Origin: Paludibacteraceae bacterium
Lineage (GTDB): Bacteria; Bacteroidota; Bacteroidia; Bacteroidales; Paludibacteraceae
Assembly (NCBI GenBank): GCA_024401475.1
Contig: JAKSKZ010000002.1
Span: 62,001 to 126,000 of the forward strand
Length of the DNA: 64,000 bases
Reading direction: 5' to 3'
Shown here: positions 35,175 through 43,458 of the stretch, piece by piece
How positions within the stretch are numbered: position 1 is the first letter of the stretch
Layout of the letters: every line of letters begins with the position of its first letter
Notes under the pieces: model-generated
Databases searched by the model: none
The model's input: only the letters and a program-made list of their open reading frames with translations
What the model was told of the DNA's origin: nothing
Position numbers and translations under genes: made by a program

Positions 35175-36206
35175 TTAAATCTCATTTCCGTTCTTCAAGA
35201 AGGCGAACTTATCCACATTTTTAAGAGCAGTTCCCGTACCTCTTGCAACAGCGTGCAATGGATCGTCTGCGATATGGAAAGGAATACCAATCTTGTTGGT
35301 GAGTCGCTTGTTCAAACCACGAAGCAATGCACCACCACCCGTCATCCAAATACCGCTTCTTACGATATCGGCATACAATTCTGGAGGCGTTTGCTCCAAT
35401 GCGCTCAAGACAGCAGCCTCGATCTTTGAGATTGACTTCTCAATACAGTGAGCTACCTCTTGATAAGAAACCGGAACTTCCATAGGAAGTGCTGTCATTT
35501 GGTTTGGACCACGAACGATATAATCTTCAGGTGGCTCGTCCAAGTTGGTAAGAGCCGAACCAACGTTAATCTTGATCAACTCAGCAGTTCTCTCGCCCAC
35601 CTTGATGTTGTGCTGGCGACGCATATACTCTACGACATCAGCAGTCAAATCATCACCCGCGATACGAATAGACTTGTTGGATACGATACCTCCCAAAGAG
35701 ATGACGGCGATCTCAGTCGTACCACCACCGATATCCACAATCATGTTACCCTCTGGAGCCTCAACGTCGATACCGATACCGATAGCCGCAGCCATAGGCT
35801 CTTGAATCAAGTAAACCTCACGAGCGTCGGCCTTCTCAGAAGAGTCACGAACGGCACGCTCCTCCACTCCCGTACTACCAGAAGGGATGCAGACTACCAT
35901 CTTCAAGTGTGGAGAAAACCATCTATTTCCAGGGAAAGCCATCTTGATCATTCCCCTCATCATTTGTTGCGCAGCGTCGAAGTCTGCAATCACACCATCA
36001 CGCAACGGACGCACCGTACGGATGTTTTCGTGTGTCTTACCATGCATTTGGCGCGCCTTCTCGCCCACGGCGATCATCTTGTTGGTCTTGCGATCCAAGG
36101 CCACCACAGAAGGCTCATCAACGACAATCTTATCATTGTGAATGATAATCGTGTTTGCCGTTCCCAAGTCAATGGCTATTTCTTGTGTGAATGAAAATCT
36201 ACCCAT
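35175..36206 (-). CDS. mreB: Rod-shape-determining protein MreB
   Basis: A 343-residue actin-like ATPase. It starts with EIAIDLGTANTIIIHNDK, has the phosphate-2 loop NMIVDIGGGTTEIAVISLG and the adenosine motif SGIWMTGGGALLRGLNKR. It forms membrane-bound filaments that guide cell-wall elongation. It follows the IMP cyclohydrolase gene by 52 nt and probably shares its strong promoter. Confidence 0.96.
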   Translation of the reverse strand: MGRFSFTQEIAIDLGTANTIIIHNDKIVVDEPSVVALDRKTNKMIAVGEKARQMHGKTHENIRTVRPLRDGVIADFDAAQQMMRGMIKMAFPGNRWFSPHLKMVVCIPSGSTGVEERAVRDSSEKADAREVYLIQEPMAAAIGIGIDVEAPEGNMIVDIGGGTTEIAVISLGGIVSNKSIRIAGDDLTADVVEYMRRQHNIKVGERTAELIKINVGSALTNLDEPPEDYIVRGPNQMTALPMEVPVSYQEVAHCIEKSISKIEAAVLSALEQTPPELYADIVRSGIWMTGGGALLRGLNKRLTNKIGIPFHIADDPLHAVARGTGTALKNVDKFAFLKNGNEI

Positions 36207-36258
36207 TGTTTCTTAGGGAGAATCCTACTCCCTCGATTTTAAATTACAGGTTCCCGAA

Positions 36259-36870
36259 TTAAAGAGAAGCCTTTGAAGTCTTGTCAAAATATGCGTGGAT
36301 AGCAGTATCGTAGTGAGATGATACGCCGAACGCCTCCTTAGCAAACCACTTGCGATCCTCTACAGAAGTTGCAGCGCCCTTAGCCTCGATCAACTTGTAG
36401 AATGGCTCGTATTGTGCTTGAGATGCCACAATGACAACATCGTTGAAATTCTTTGCAGCAGCTCTGATCAACGAGATACCACCGATATCAATCTTCTCGA
36501 TGATTGATTGTTCGTCAGCACCCGAAGCAACTGTATCTTCGAATGGATACAAATCAACGATTACCAAATCAATCTCAGGGATTTCGTATTTAGCCATTTG
36601 AGCTTGGTCCTCCGCCAAGTTTCTTCTGCCCAAGATACCTCCGAAAATCTTTGGGTGCAAAGTCTTCACACGACCGCCAAGGATGGAAGGATAACCTGTA
36701 AGGTTCTCCACTGCCTCGCATGGGATGCCCAAAGACTCTATGAAAGATTGTGTTCCACCTGTTGATATGAATTTTACTCCTTCTGCATGGAGCTTCTTGA
36801 TAATCAAGTCCAATTTATCTTTGTGATAAACTGACACTAACGCAGTTTTAATCTTCTTTAAATCAGCCAT
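36259..36870 (-). CDS. purH: Stand-alone IMP cyclohydrolase domain (PurH N-terminal half)
   Basis: A 203-residue protein equal to the MGS-like IMP cyclohydrolase domain of PurH: IKTALVSVYHKDKLDLIIKK, FISTGGTQSFIESLGIP, GGRVKTLHPKIFGGIL and the DLVIVDLYPFEDTV segment. The AICAR transformylase domain (about 300 residues) that follows in bifunctional PurH is absent; a clean stop and mreB follow. The transformylase must be encoded elsewhere if the pathway works. The upstream region has a textbook promoter. Confidence 0.85.
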   Translation of the reverse strand: MADLKKIKTALVSVYHKDKLDLIIKKLHAEGVKFISTGGTQSFIESLGIPCEAVENLTGYPSILGGRVKTLHPKIFGGILGRRNLAEDQAQMAKYEIPEIDLVIVDLYPFEDTVASGADEQSIIEKIDIGGISLIRAAAKNFNDVVIVASQAQYEPFYKLIEAKGAATSVEDRKWFAKEAFGVSSHYDTAIHAYFDKTSKASL

Positions 36871-36897
36871 TTGACAAAATTTCTTGTTATTTTGTTA

Positions 36898-36928
36898 CAA
36901 AATTATAAAATATTACTCGTATTACAAA
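36898..36928 (-). promoter_or_regulatory. Promoter of the purH-mreB operon
   Basis: On the minus strand TTTG (36925-36928), 19 nt, then TAATTTTG (36898-36905). Both boxes and the spacing fit the Bacteroidetes consensus exactly. Transcription should start about 20-25 nt before the purH ATG. Confidence 0.75.
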
Positions 36929-37172
36929 AAGAGTTTGCTATATTCCGCACATAATTATATAAGAAAAAAGTGTGCCAAATATTTTTATAACATGCGAATT
37001 ACCTTTCATTTTTTACATACTACCCATTGTTCGCAGGCATATATAGGGAGTTTTAGAAAAATTCATTTTGTTCAAAATTTCTATCATCAAGTCTAAAGAT
37101 AACGGAAGAGGAAGACCCCAATTGCAAAAAACAAAGAAACGAATATTCTTTTCATTCTTCCTTTAACTTCCC
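36929..37172. other. Divergent spacer between purH and the 114-residue gene
   Basis: Together with the flanking promoters this is a 330-nt AT-rich intergenic region. I see no gene or structured RNA beyond the two promoter elements. Confidence 0.5.
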
Positions 37173-37180
37173 TATCTTTG
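37173..37180 (+). promoter_or_regulatory. -7 box before the 37203 gene
   Basis: TATCTTTG matches the consensus and lies 22 nt before the ATG, giving a leader of about 15 nt. The -33 region is only TTTTC-like. Confidence 0.5.
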
Positions 37181-37202
37181 AAAGACAAAAAAAGATTTCA
37201 TA

Positions 37203-37547
37203 ATGACAGAGACTAAACAGTTCATATCCAACCTTCCCAAAGACAAAAAGAAGGCTATCGAAAAGTTCTTCTTTTCCTTGGACGAATTTTATGACACAAT
37301 TTACTTGATTGTTCAAAACGGACATATTCTGGAATTGAATCAACCTGACATGTGGGAAGTTAGACATAAGAACATCGAATATTATCGCACCAAGGCAGAT
37401 GCATTATTAGACTCCTTCGGATTAGACGGGAAGGAGTTGGTGGCCGACATCGCCAGCGACTATTTCGAAGATTTCGTTCATTACCGAAAGGCACTCATCA
37501 ACATCTCCAGCGAGAAGTTCGTGGAAATCATCAAAAAACTACAATAG
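37203..37547 (+). CDS. Small acidic protein, unrecognised
   Basis: A 114-residue soluble protein, rich in charged residues and predicted helical (TETKQFISNLPKDKKKAIEK; DIASDYFEDFVHYRKALINI). I know no family for it. It precedes the AddB-like gene by 29 nt in the same direction and has its own promoter, so it is probably the first gene of that operon. Confidence 0.7.
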   Translation: MTETKQFISNLPKDKKKAIEKFFFSLDEFYDTIYLIVQNGHILELNQPDMWEVRHKNIEYYRTKADALLDSFGLDGKELVADIASDYFEDFVHYRKALINISSEKFVEIIKKLQ

Positions 37548-37576
37548 CTTAAAAATCAACACATAAAAACGTCAAT

Positions 37577-40500
37577 ATGGGAAATACTAACGAATCATTT
37601 CTTCGAATTGTAGCAGAAGACTTATATAATGAGTATGGAGACAATCTATCCAACATCACTGTTGTCTTCCCTAATTACCGTTCCAGACTATTTTTCAACA
37701 ACTATTTAGCAGAGATAGTTGACAAGCCCATTTGGTCGCCTCGATATACTTCCATCCAGGATCTATTCATTGGACTTTCTGACAAGGGAATAGCCGACCA
37801 AATGAAACTAATATGCATTCTTCACTCTATATATAAACAATACGTAAATCAAGAGGAGAGTTTTGACGAATTCTATTTTTGGGGAGAGATACTTCTATCC
37901 GATTTCGACGACATAGACAAGAATCTGGTGGATGCCCAAATCCTTTTCAGCAACATTCGAGATTTAGGAGAACAAATTGATACTTTCGAACATCTTTCGG
38001 AAGAACAAAAGCAATATCTAAAGACCTTCTTCCTAAATTTCTCGCCAGAAAATAGTTCACGCTTAAAAGAGAAATTCATCGAACTATGGGATGCCCTCTT
38101 CAGCGTTTATGATAACTTCAAAAAGAGTTTGCAAGAACAACATCTCGCTTATGAAGGCATGCTTTACAGGGAGGTCATCGAACGCTTGAAGAAAGAGGGC
38201 ATGGATGGTTTCAATTCCGAGAAATATGCGTTTGTAGGATTCAACGTACTGAACGAATGTGAAAAGGCTCTATTCAAACTTTTAGAATCATCTGGCAAGG
38301 CTATCTTCTATTGGGATTACGACACTTACTATACGGACAATAGGCTAAACGAGGCCGGAAAATTCATCAACGAAGACAAACTGATGTTTCCCAACCGATT
38401 GCCTAAAACAATGTTCGAGAGTCTCTCCACGGATAAGAAGAGTCTCACATTCGTCAGTGCCTCAACGGAGAATGCTCAAGCTCGCTATTTAAGCAACCAT
38501 CTTCAAAAGGCGAAGGAAACCTACAAGGATTCAGACATTGCTGTCGTACTTTGCAACGAAGGCTTGCTCCTTCCTGTGCTTCATTCCATACCCGATTGTA
38601 TTGAGAAGACTAATGTCACCATGGGTTTTCCACTTTCGCAAACCCCAGCCTACAGTTTGTTGTTGAACCTGCTCGACATGCAATTAGACATCAGGCAAAG
38701 CTACGGCTCGAACAAATACCGATATGCCACCGTTGCCCCATTGCTGCGCCATCCTTACATACAAACAACGATTTATAGTTCGGGAAAACTTTCCAAAATC
38801 CTTGCCTCCGAGAGAAAACTATATCCAAGTTTGGAGGAGATTTTAGAATGCAATCGAATAGCAATCGAGAATATAAATCAATTTGTAAAGAAACCTATAA
38901 CCCCAGATAAACTGGGGGAAACCATTCAAAAAATCAACTCAAACCTTCAACTTATACTCAGATGGGCTAATACACCAACTGACTTATTGAACTGGATTCT
39001 TGATGTCCTAAAGTTCATTGCAACTTATCATCATAATATAGACAAGGAAAAATCAAAGGAGGAGAAGAAGAGGAAAGAAAACAAAAAGGCTAACAGCCAA
39101 GAGGAGAAGGAAATTGAGGATTCGCCTCTCTATGACGACCTATACGAGGAGGCCCTTTTCCGTCTTTACACTCAACTCAACAGATTGAAGGAAGTCATCT
39201 GCGAAGAGAAGGTGGAATTGTCCATTCCAGTCCTCATTCGCCTCATCAAACGCCTGCTCTCCAAAATCATCGTCCCATTCAAGGGGGAGCCTGTACAAGG
39301 CATGCAAATCATGGGATTTCTTGAAACCAGGAACCTCGATTTCAAGAATGTAATACTTCTTTCGGTTAACGAAGGGAAACTCCCTAACAGTGGCAACGAG
39401 AGTTCTTTCATACCTTATAACATCCGAAAGGGCTACGGCATGACAACCATCGACCATAAGAATTCCCTCTACGCCTACTATTTCTATAGACTACTGCAAC
39501 GGGCGGAAAAAGTGACCATGCTCTATAACACGGCCACTGAAGGCATGAACAGAGGACAAATGAGCCGTTTCATGCTACAACTAATGGTGGAGAAAGGAAA
39601 CAACATAGACATTGACATGCTCGACATTCACGCCAATGTTCCTATAGCCGAGCCCCACCCTATCACTATTGAGAAGACGGATAAGGAGATTGAAATATTA
39701 AAAAACAAGTACGACATACGCCTTCAAAAAACGGAGAGCTTCTTCTCGCCAACCGCCATCAATTCCTACATTGACTGCTCATTGAAATTCTATTATAAAT
39801 ATGTACTTGGTCTAAAAATAGATAATGATTTGACAGACGAGGTTGACTCCCCTATGTTCGGTAGCATTTTTCACAAAGCAGCCGAACTATTCTATAAAGA
39901 GCATTTAGGAAAAGTTCTTTCAAAAGATTTTTTGGAGAAAGCTGCCAATGACAGAGCTCATCTATCGAAATTGGTGGACGAGGCATTCAAAACAGAATAT
40001 TTTCAATTAGACGCCAACTCGACGAAAACGATAGACTATACAGGCGAACAGCTTATCTACCGAAAAGTGGAGATCGACTTGCTGAATCGTCTATTGAAGG
40101 CTGACGCCGAATACGCTCCTTTCAGCATTTACGAACTTGAAAAAAATCACTATGAACAAATCGCCATCAAAGCTGGAAAGGAAGAGGTATTGATAAAAGT
40201 GGGGGGAATCGTGGACCGCATCGATCTGAAGGACGGCATTATGCGCACAGTGGATTACAAAACTTCCAGCGAAGAAGTAAATGCGGCAACCATCGAATCA
40301 ATCTTTCTCCCAAGTAATGAGAGAGAGAACTATCTCGTACAGGTGCTTCTATACGCCACTATCTTGGCCAAAGAAAATCCTCAATATACCGTCCAACCAA
40401 CGCTACTCTTCGTCACGAAAAAGATGGACAACAACGCGAAAATACAAATCAAGGAGGATGACGAGAAAAAAGGAACCGACATCAATAACATTCAGCAAAT

Positions 40501-40651
40501 GTATGAAGGGAACGAAAGACTCGATGAGGTTTATCTCTCCTTCTTAAAAAACACCCTAACAGATATATTTGACAAAAGCAAGCCTTTCAAACAAACTGAA
40601 ATTGCAGACAGCTGTACGTATTGTGATTTTCGCAATATTTGTCGCAGATAA
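37577..40651 (+). CDS. AddB-like PD-(D/E)XK nuclease
   Basis: A 1024-residue protein with a degenerate helicase-like N-terminal half (NITVVFPNYRSRLFFNNYL) and a C-terminal PD-(D/E)XK nuclease: FSPTAINSYIDCSLKFYYKY near residue 730, FGSIFHKAAELFY, and GGIVDRIDLKDG followed by VDYKTS. The cysteine near 733 together with the final CTYCDFRNIC should ligate a 4Fe-4S cluster, as in AddB. It would act with an AddA helicase-nuclease in double-strand break repair; no addA lies next to it. A low-complexity lysine/glutamate stretch occurs near residues 490-515. Confidence 0.83.
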   Translation: MGNTNESFLRIVAEDLYNEYGDNLSNITVVFPNYRSRLFFNNYLAEIVDKPIWSPRYTSIQDLFIGLSDKGIADQMKLICILHSIYKQYVNQEESFDEFYFWGEILLSDFDDIDKNLVDAQILFSNIRDLGEQIDTFEHLSEEQKQYLKTFFLNFSPENSSRLKEKFIELWDALFSVYDNFKKSLQEQHLAYEGMLYREVIERLKKEGMDGFNSEKYAFVGFNVLNECEKALFKLLESSGKAIFYWDYDTYYTDNRLNEAGKFINEDKLMFPNRLPKTMFESLSTDKKSLTFVSASTENAQARYLSNHLQKAKETYKDSDIAVVLCNEGLLLPVLHSIPDCIEKTNVTMGFPLSQTPAYSLLLNLLDMQLDIRQSYGSNKYRYATVAPLLRHPYIQTTIYSSGKLSKILASERKLYPSLEEILECNRIAIENINQFVKKPITPDKLGETIQKINSNLQLILRWANTPTDLLNWILDVLKFIATYHHNIDKEKSKEEKKRKENKKANSQEEKEIEDSPLYDDLYEEALFRLYTQLNRLKEVICEEKVELSIPVLIRLIKRLLSKIIVPFKGEPVQGMQIMGFLETRNLDFKNVILLSVNEGKLPNSGNESSFIPYNIRKGYGMTTIDHKNSLYAYYFYRLLQRAEKVTMLYNTATEGMNRGQMSRFMLQLMVEKGNNIDIDMLDIHANVPIAEPHPITIEKTDKEIEILKNKYDIRLQKTESFFSPTAINSYIDCSLKFYYKYVLGLKIDNDLTDEVDSPMFGSIFHKAAELFYKEHLGKVLSKDFLEKAANDRAHLSKLVDEAFKTEYFQLDANSTKTIDYTGEQLIYRKVEIDLLNRLLKADAEYAPFSIYELEKNHYEQIAIKAGKEEVLIKVGGIVDRIDLKDGIMRTVDYKTSSEEVNAATIESIFLPSNERENYLVQVLLYATILAKENPQYTVQPTLLFVTKKMDNNAKIQIKEDDEKKGTDINNIQQMYEGNERLDEVYLSFLKNTLTDIFDKSKPFKQTEIADSCTYCDFRNICRR

Positions 40652-40676
40652 AATAGAACATAAAATATTTGATGTT

Positions 40677-40710
40677 ATAAGGCAGTCGTCGTGACTGCCT
40701 TATTTATTTT
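40677..40710 (+). terminator. Terminator after the AddB-like gene
   Basis: The arms ataaggcagtc and gactgccttat flank a 3-5 nt loop and are followed by ttattttc. The stem is nearly perfect. Confidence 0.82.
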
Positions 40711-41094
40711 CATAGCATAAAAGTACTAACTTTTGAAACAAAAGGAGGAAAGGACCGATTTCAGAGGATTATTTAAGCCAACTTATTGATTATTGTCGAT
40801 AATTTGAACGATTACATACGATTTGACAAGAAAAAAGAGGCTTCAACCTGAATTTGTCAATTATTAATTGAGAGATATAAACGATTCAACAATAGGGATA
40901 GTAAGATTATGATGATATTTGCATTGTTGAAACCTAATACATAATCCAACGTGAATCTATCTATAAAACCTTGTCGATGGGACCTTTGCTCTAAGGGTTC
41001 CTGAAAAAATCGACAATATGATTTTGGCACCTATTATAATTTGATTTTGATACATTAAAACATTGGAACAAGAACCTTAATCTACATCAAATAC

Positions 41095-41124
41095 AAGGCT
41101 TCCGACATCGGAAGCCTTTATTTT
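41095..41124 (+). terminator. Orphan terminator-like hairpin 1
   Basis: The arms aaggcttccg and cggaagcctt flank a 4-nt loop and are followed by tattttgg on the plus strand. No gene ends just before it, so it may end a small RNA. Confidence 0.65.
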
Positions 41125-41261
41125 GGACTCACACGCACGTTGTTTAGACATAATTATTCTCCTGTCAACAACGAGTTGTTAGGTTATCAATTTATAGAAA
41201 TCACCTTCATTCGGGGTTTATCATCCGACCTTACATTTTTAAAACCTTAATGACATTATAC

Positions 41262-41290
41262 TTAAGGCTCCCCTCAAAGGAGCCTTGCTT
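41262..41290 (+). terminator. Orphan terminator-like hairpin 2
   Basis: The arms aaggctcc and ggagcctt flank a 7-nt loop and are followed by gctttc. Its T run is weaker than in hairpin 1. No gene ends nearby. Confidence 0.5.
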
Positions 41291-41375
41291 TCAAGTACAT
41301 GATTGTTTGATCTACTGTTGTCAAGTCAAGAAATACACAAAAATCATATTTTCTCCTTCAAATTCAAAGCAAAAA

Positions 41376-41407
41376 ATTGACATTTGTGAATATTATATAT
41401 ATTTTTG
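41376..41407 (+). promoter_or_regulatory. Promoter of the AraC-type regulator
   Basis: ATTG (41376-41379, one mismatch to TTTG), 20 nt, then TATTTTTG (41400-41407). Transcription would start near 41414, about 50 nt before the start codon. Confidence 0.5.
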
Positions 41408-41465
41408 TTGAGAAGGAGGGTAGTTGGATAACCTCGATAAATATTTCATATAAGCAATACAACGT

Positions 41466-42593
41466 ATGAGTTTATTTGATATGTCATATTATGCCATGAT
41501 AATAGCATTGCTGTTATTGTCATGTGTGTTCTTTGCCTTGCCCCTACCCAAGGGAAAAGGTATGGCGACATATTCATTTTCTCTTAAATTGTTATCGCTC
41601 TCTTATGCATTTTTGGGCACGTTCTGCATTATCAAACACCACATTCCTATTGACATCATCGGATTGCCGTTTTTTGTCAACGCCACAATGCAGGCTCACC
41701 TATTGGGGAACTCCCACCTCAACATGATCAACCCCAAGGCGGTTAGCATCAAACGCGTTGTCATTCTATTGACTCCAGCGATTGGACTCATCGCTATAGA
41801 CCTATGTCTTGTTTATCTATACGGATATCACAAAATAACGGAATACAGCGACCTCTACCAACATATCTTCTCAGCAGAAAAGCCAGATATCTTTGTTAGA
41901 GAGATTCTTCTCATCTATTACTTATGTATTTGTATTCATTACATCTCATGCTTCTACTTAGAGACTAAAAGAGCGAAGAACCGTATTGACGAATTTACAT
42001 CAGAGGCTCACTACAAAGGGCTGCGCTACATTCAAGCCAGCTTTGCCATGGTAATAGCGGTAGTCATTTGCTCTCTATGCCAAACATTTTGCGACAATGA
42101 GGAGTGGTGTTCCATCAGCAATTTCGCAATTTTGACCTCTTATGTGTTCTTAGGACTATTCTATGTGCAATATCCCAAAAGCTACTACCTGCTCCAAGAA
42201 TCAGGTATCAATGCTGAGGAAGACGATGACGAGAAAGAGTTTGGGAAGGCAAAAATTGACGAACAAGCAATCTGGATCCAATGGAAGAACAAAATCATCA
42301 ACGAGGAACTCTATACTCAAGCCGGACTAACTATCGTACAACTGGCACAATGCCTTTGCACCAATCGCACAGCACTGTCCACAGCCATCAATCAATATGA
42401 AGATATCAACTTCAATGCGTTTATCAACAATCTTCGCATTAACAAGGCTAAAGAACTGATGGCAAAGCAACCAGATTTGACCTTAACTGATATATGTCTG
42501 GAAGTTGGCTATACAGACCCGGCAAACTTCTCACGCCACTTCAAAAACATTACAGGCTGCACACCTCTTATGTGGCGCAAAACACAAAAATAA
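41466..42593 (+). CDS. Membrane-bound AraC-family regulator
   Basis: A 375-residue protein with about seven hydrophobic segments in the first 250 residues (MIIALLLLSCVFFALPLP; VVILLTPAIGLIAIDLCLVY) and a C-terminal AraC-type double helix-turn-helix (LTIVQLAQCLCTNRTALSTA, then LTDICLEVGYTDPANFSRHF). The design suggests direct transmission of a membrane signal to DNA. Such proteins are common in Bacteroidales and mostly uncharacterised. It stands alone, so its targets are unknown. Confidence 0.82.
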   Translation: MSLFDMSYYAMIIALLLLSCVFFALPLPKGKGMATYSFSLKLLSLSYAFLGTFCIIKHHIPIDIIGLPFFVNATMQAHLLGNSHLNMINPKAVSIKRVVILLTPAIGLIAIDLCLVYLYGYHKITEYSDLYQHIFSAEKPDIFVREILLIYYLCICIHYISCFYLETKRAKNRIDEFTSEAHYKGLRYIQASFAMVIAVVICSLCQTFCDNEEWCSISNFAILTSYVFLGLFYVQYPKSYYLLQESGINAEEDDDEKEFGKAKIDEQAIWIQWKNKIINEELYTQAGLTIVQLAQCLCTNRTALSTAINQYEDINFNAFINNLRINKAKELMAKQPDLTLTDICLEVGYTDPANFSRHFKNITGCTPLMWRKTQK

Positions 42594-42627
42594 GTTTTAA
42601 AAACAACCCTCAATCGAAAAGGGCAGT

Positions 42628-42759
42628 TTAGTGAACCTTCGTCTGTGTCAAGACGTAACGGCGTATCTGATCTATTGCCTCCTGGATGGTTGAAAATCCT
42701 TGTTCACCGACAGTGACAGGAAATTGTGCACAGCGGGCTGTAATGATATCTCTTTTCAA
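42628..42759 (-). other. Short unrecognised open frame downstream of the PAP2 gene
   Basis: A 43-codon minus-strand frame with a TTG as only start candidate: KRDIITARCAQFPVTVGEQG, then FSTIQEAIDQIRRYVLTQ. Codon use looks like that of neighbouring genes. It could be a remnant of a lost gene's C-terminus or a real small protein. I do not recognise it. Confidence 0.25.
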
Positions 42760-42783
42760 GCTTAGCGGACACCGATAATGAAA

Positions 42784-43449
42784 TCAAATGACGAGCGTAA
42801 TCAATAGCGGCGAAAAGAACCCATTGAAAAAGCCAGCCAAGACCTGGGCTGGAGTATGTTTATGCAAATATAGACGAGCCATTGCCACCAAGCCACATAC
42901 GAAAACACAGCCAATCACGCAATGGACATTAAATATACCCATCAAAAAACTAGTAATCAACACCCCGGAAAGGACAGAACCAACACCTGTCATGTGGGCA
43001 CTTATCTTCCAAAAATAACTTACCACGGCATCGATAATCAACGACAAAGCCACGCCTGCCACAATCTCCGACACAAAAAGAGGGAATGCCAAAGTATATA
43101 ACTCTACAGCACAGACAATATATGAAATGCCCGTCAACAAATACGGGAATAATCTCTCTCGCTTCTCACGCAAGCGCATATCCGAAATCACCCCCACCAA
43201 TTTCAATAGAAGAATGCAAACGAACGGGATAGCCACTCCTAACAACAAGGTGTAATACCATGCATAATAAATACAATCAGAAGGATAATAGGTGAAGAAA
43301 GTGATTGACAATAACATTGCCGCACCATAAATGGGCAAGAAAAGGGGGAAAAAAACAACGGACAACACCTTCGACAAAAACTCTACAAATCGATTGTTAT
43401 TAATTCCTGAATGACTGCTATTGACCTCGCTACTATTTATTACTTCCAT
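42784..43449 (-). CDS. PAP2-like membrane phosphatase family protein
   Basis: A 221-residue membrane protein with about six hydrophobic segments. A PAP2-type order of motifs is visible: MRLREKRERLFPYLL, then WKISAHMTGVGSVLSG, then ARLYLHKHTPAQVLAGFFNG. The central SGH is replaced by SAH, so the site is somewhat degenerate. Members dephosphorylate lipid phosphates such as undecaprenyl diphosphate or phosphatidylglycerol phosphate. It starts 9 nt after rpoN. Confidence 0.75.
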   Translation of the reverse strand: MEVINSSEVNSSHSGINNNRFVEFLSKVLSVVFFPLFLPIYGAAMLLSITFFTYYPSDCIYYAWYYTLLLGVAIPFVCILLLKLVGVISDMRLREKRERLFPYLLTGISYIVCAVELYTLAFPLFVSEIVAGVALSLIIDAVVSYFWKISAHMTGVGSVLSGVLITSFLMGIFNVHCVIGCVFVCGLVAMARLYLHKHTPAQVLAGFFNGFFSPLLITLVI

Positions 43450-43458
43450 GATTTGTTA

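Larger units (their letters stand above)
40711..41465. other. Long non-coding stretch with two further terminator-like hairpins
   Basis: About 750 nt without a credible gene on either strand; the longest frames are very short. Two terminator-like hairpins (41095-41124 and 41262-41290) stand alone here, each preceded by an accttaat motif about 20 nt upstream. That suggests one or two small RNA genes. No consensus promoter was found for either. Confidence 0.5.

Noticed and set aside
35448..36194. Plus-strand frame of 248 codons opposite mreB
   Set aside because: MreB is unmistakable on the minus strand; the frame is a codon-bias shadow.
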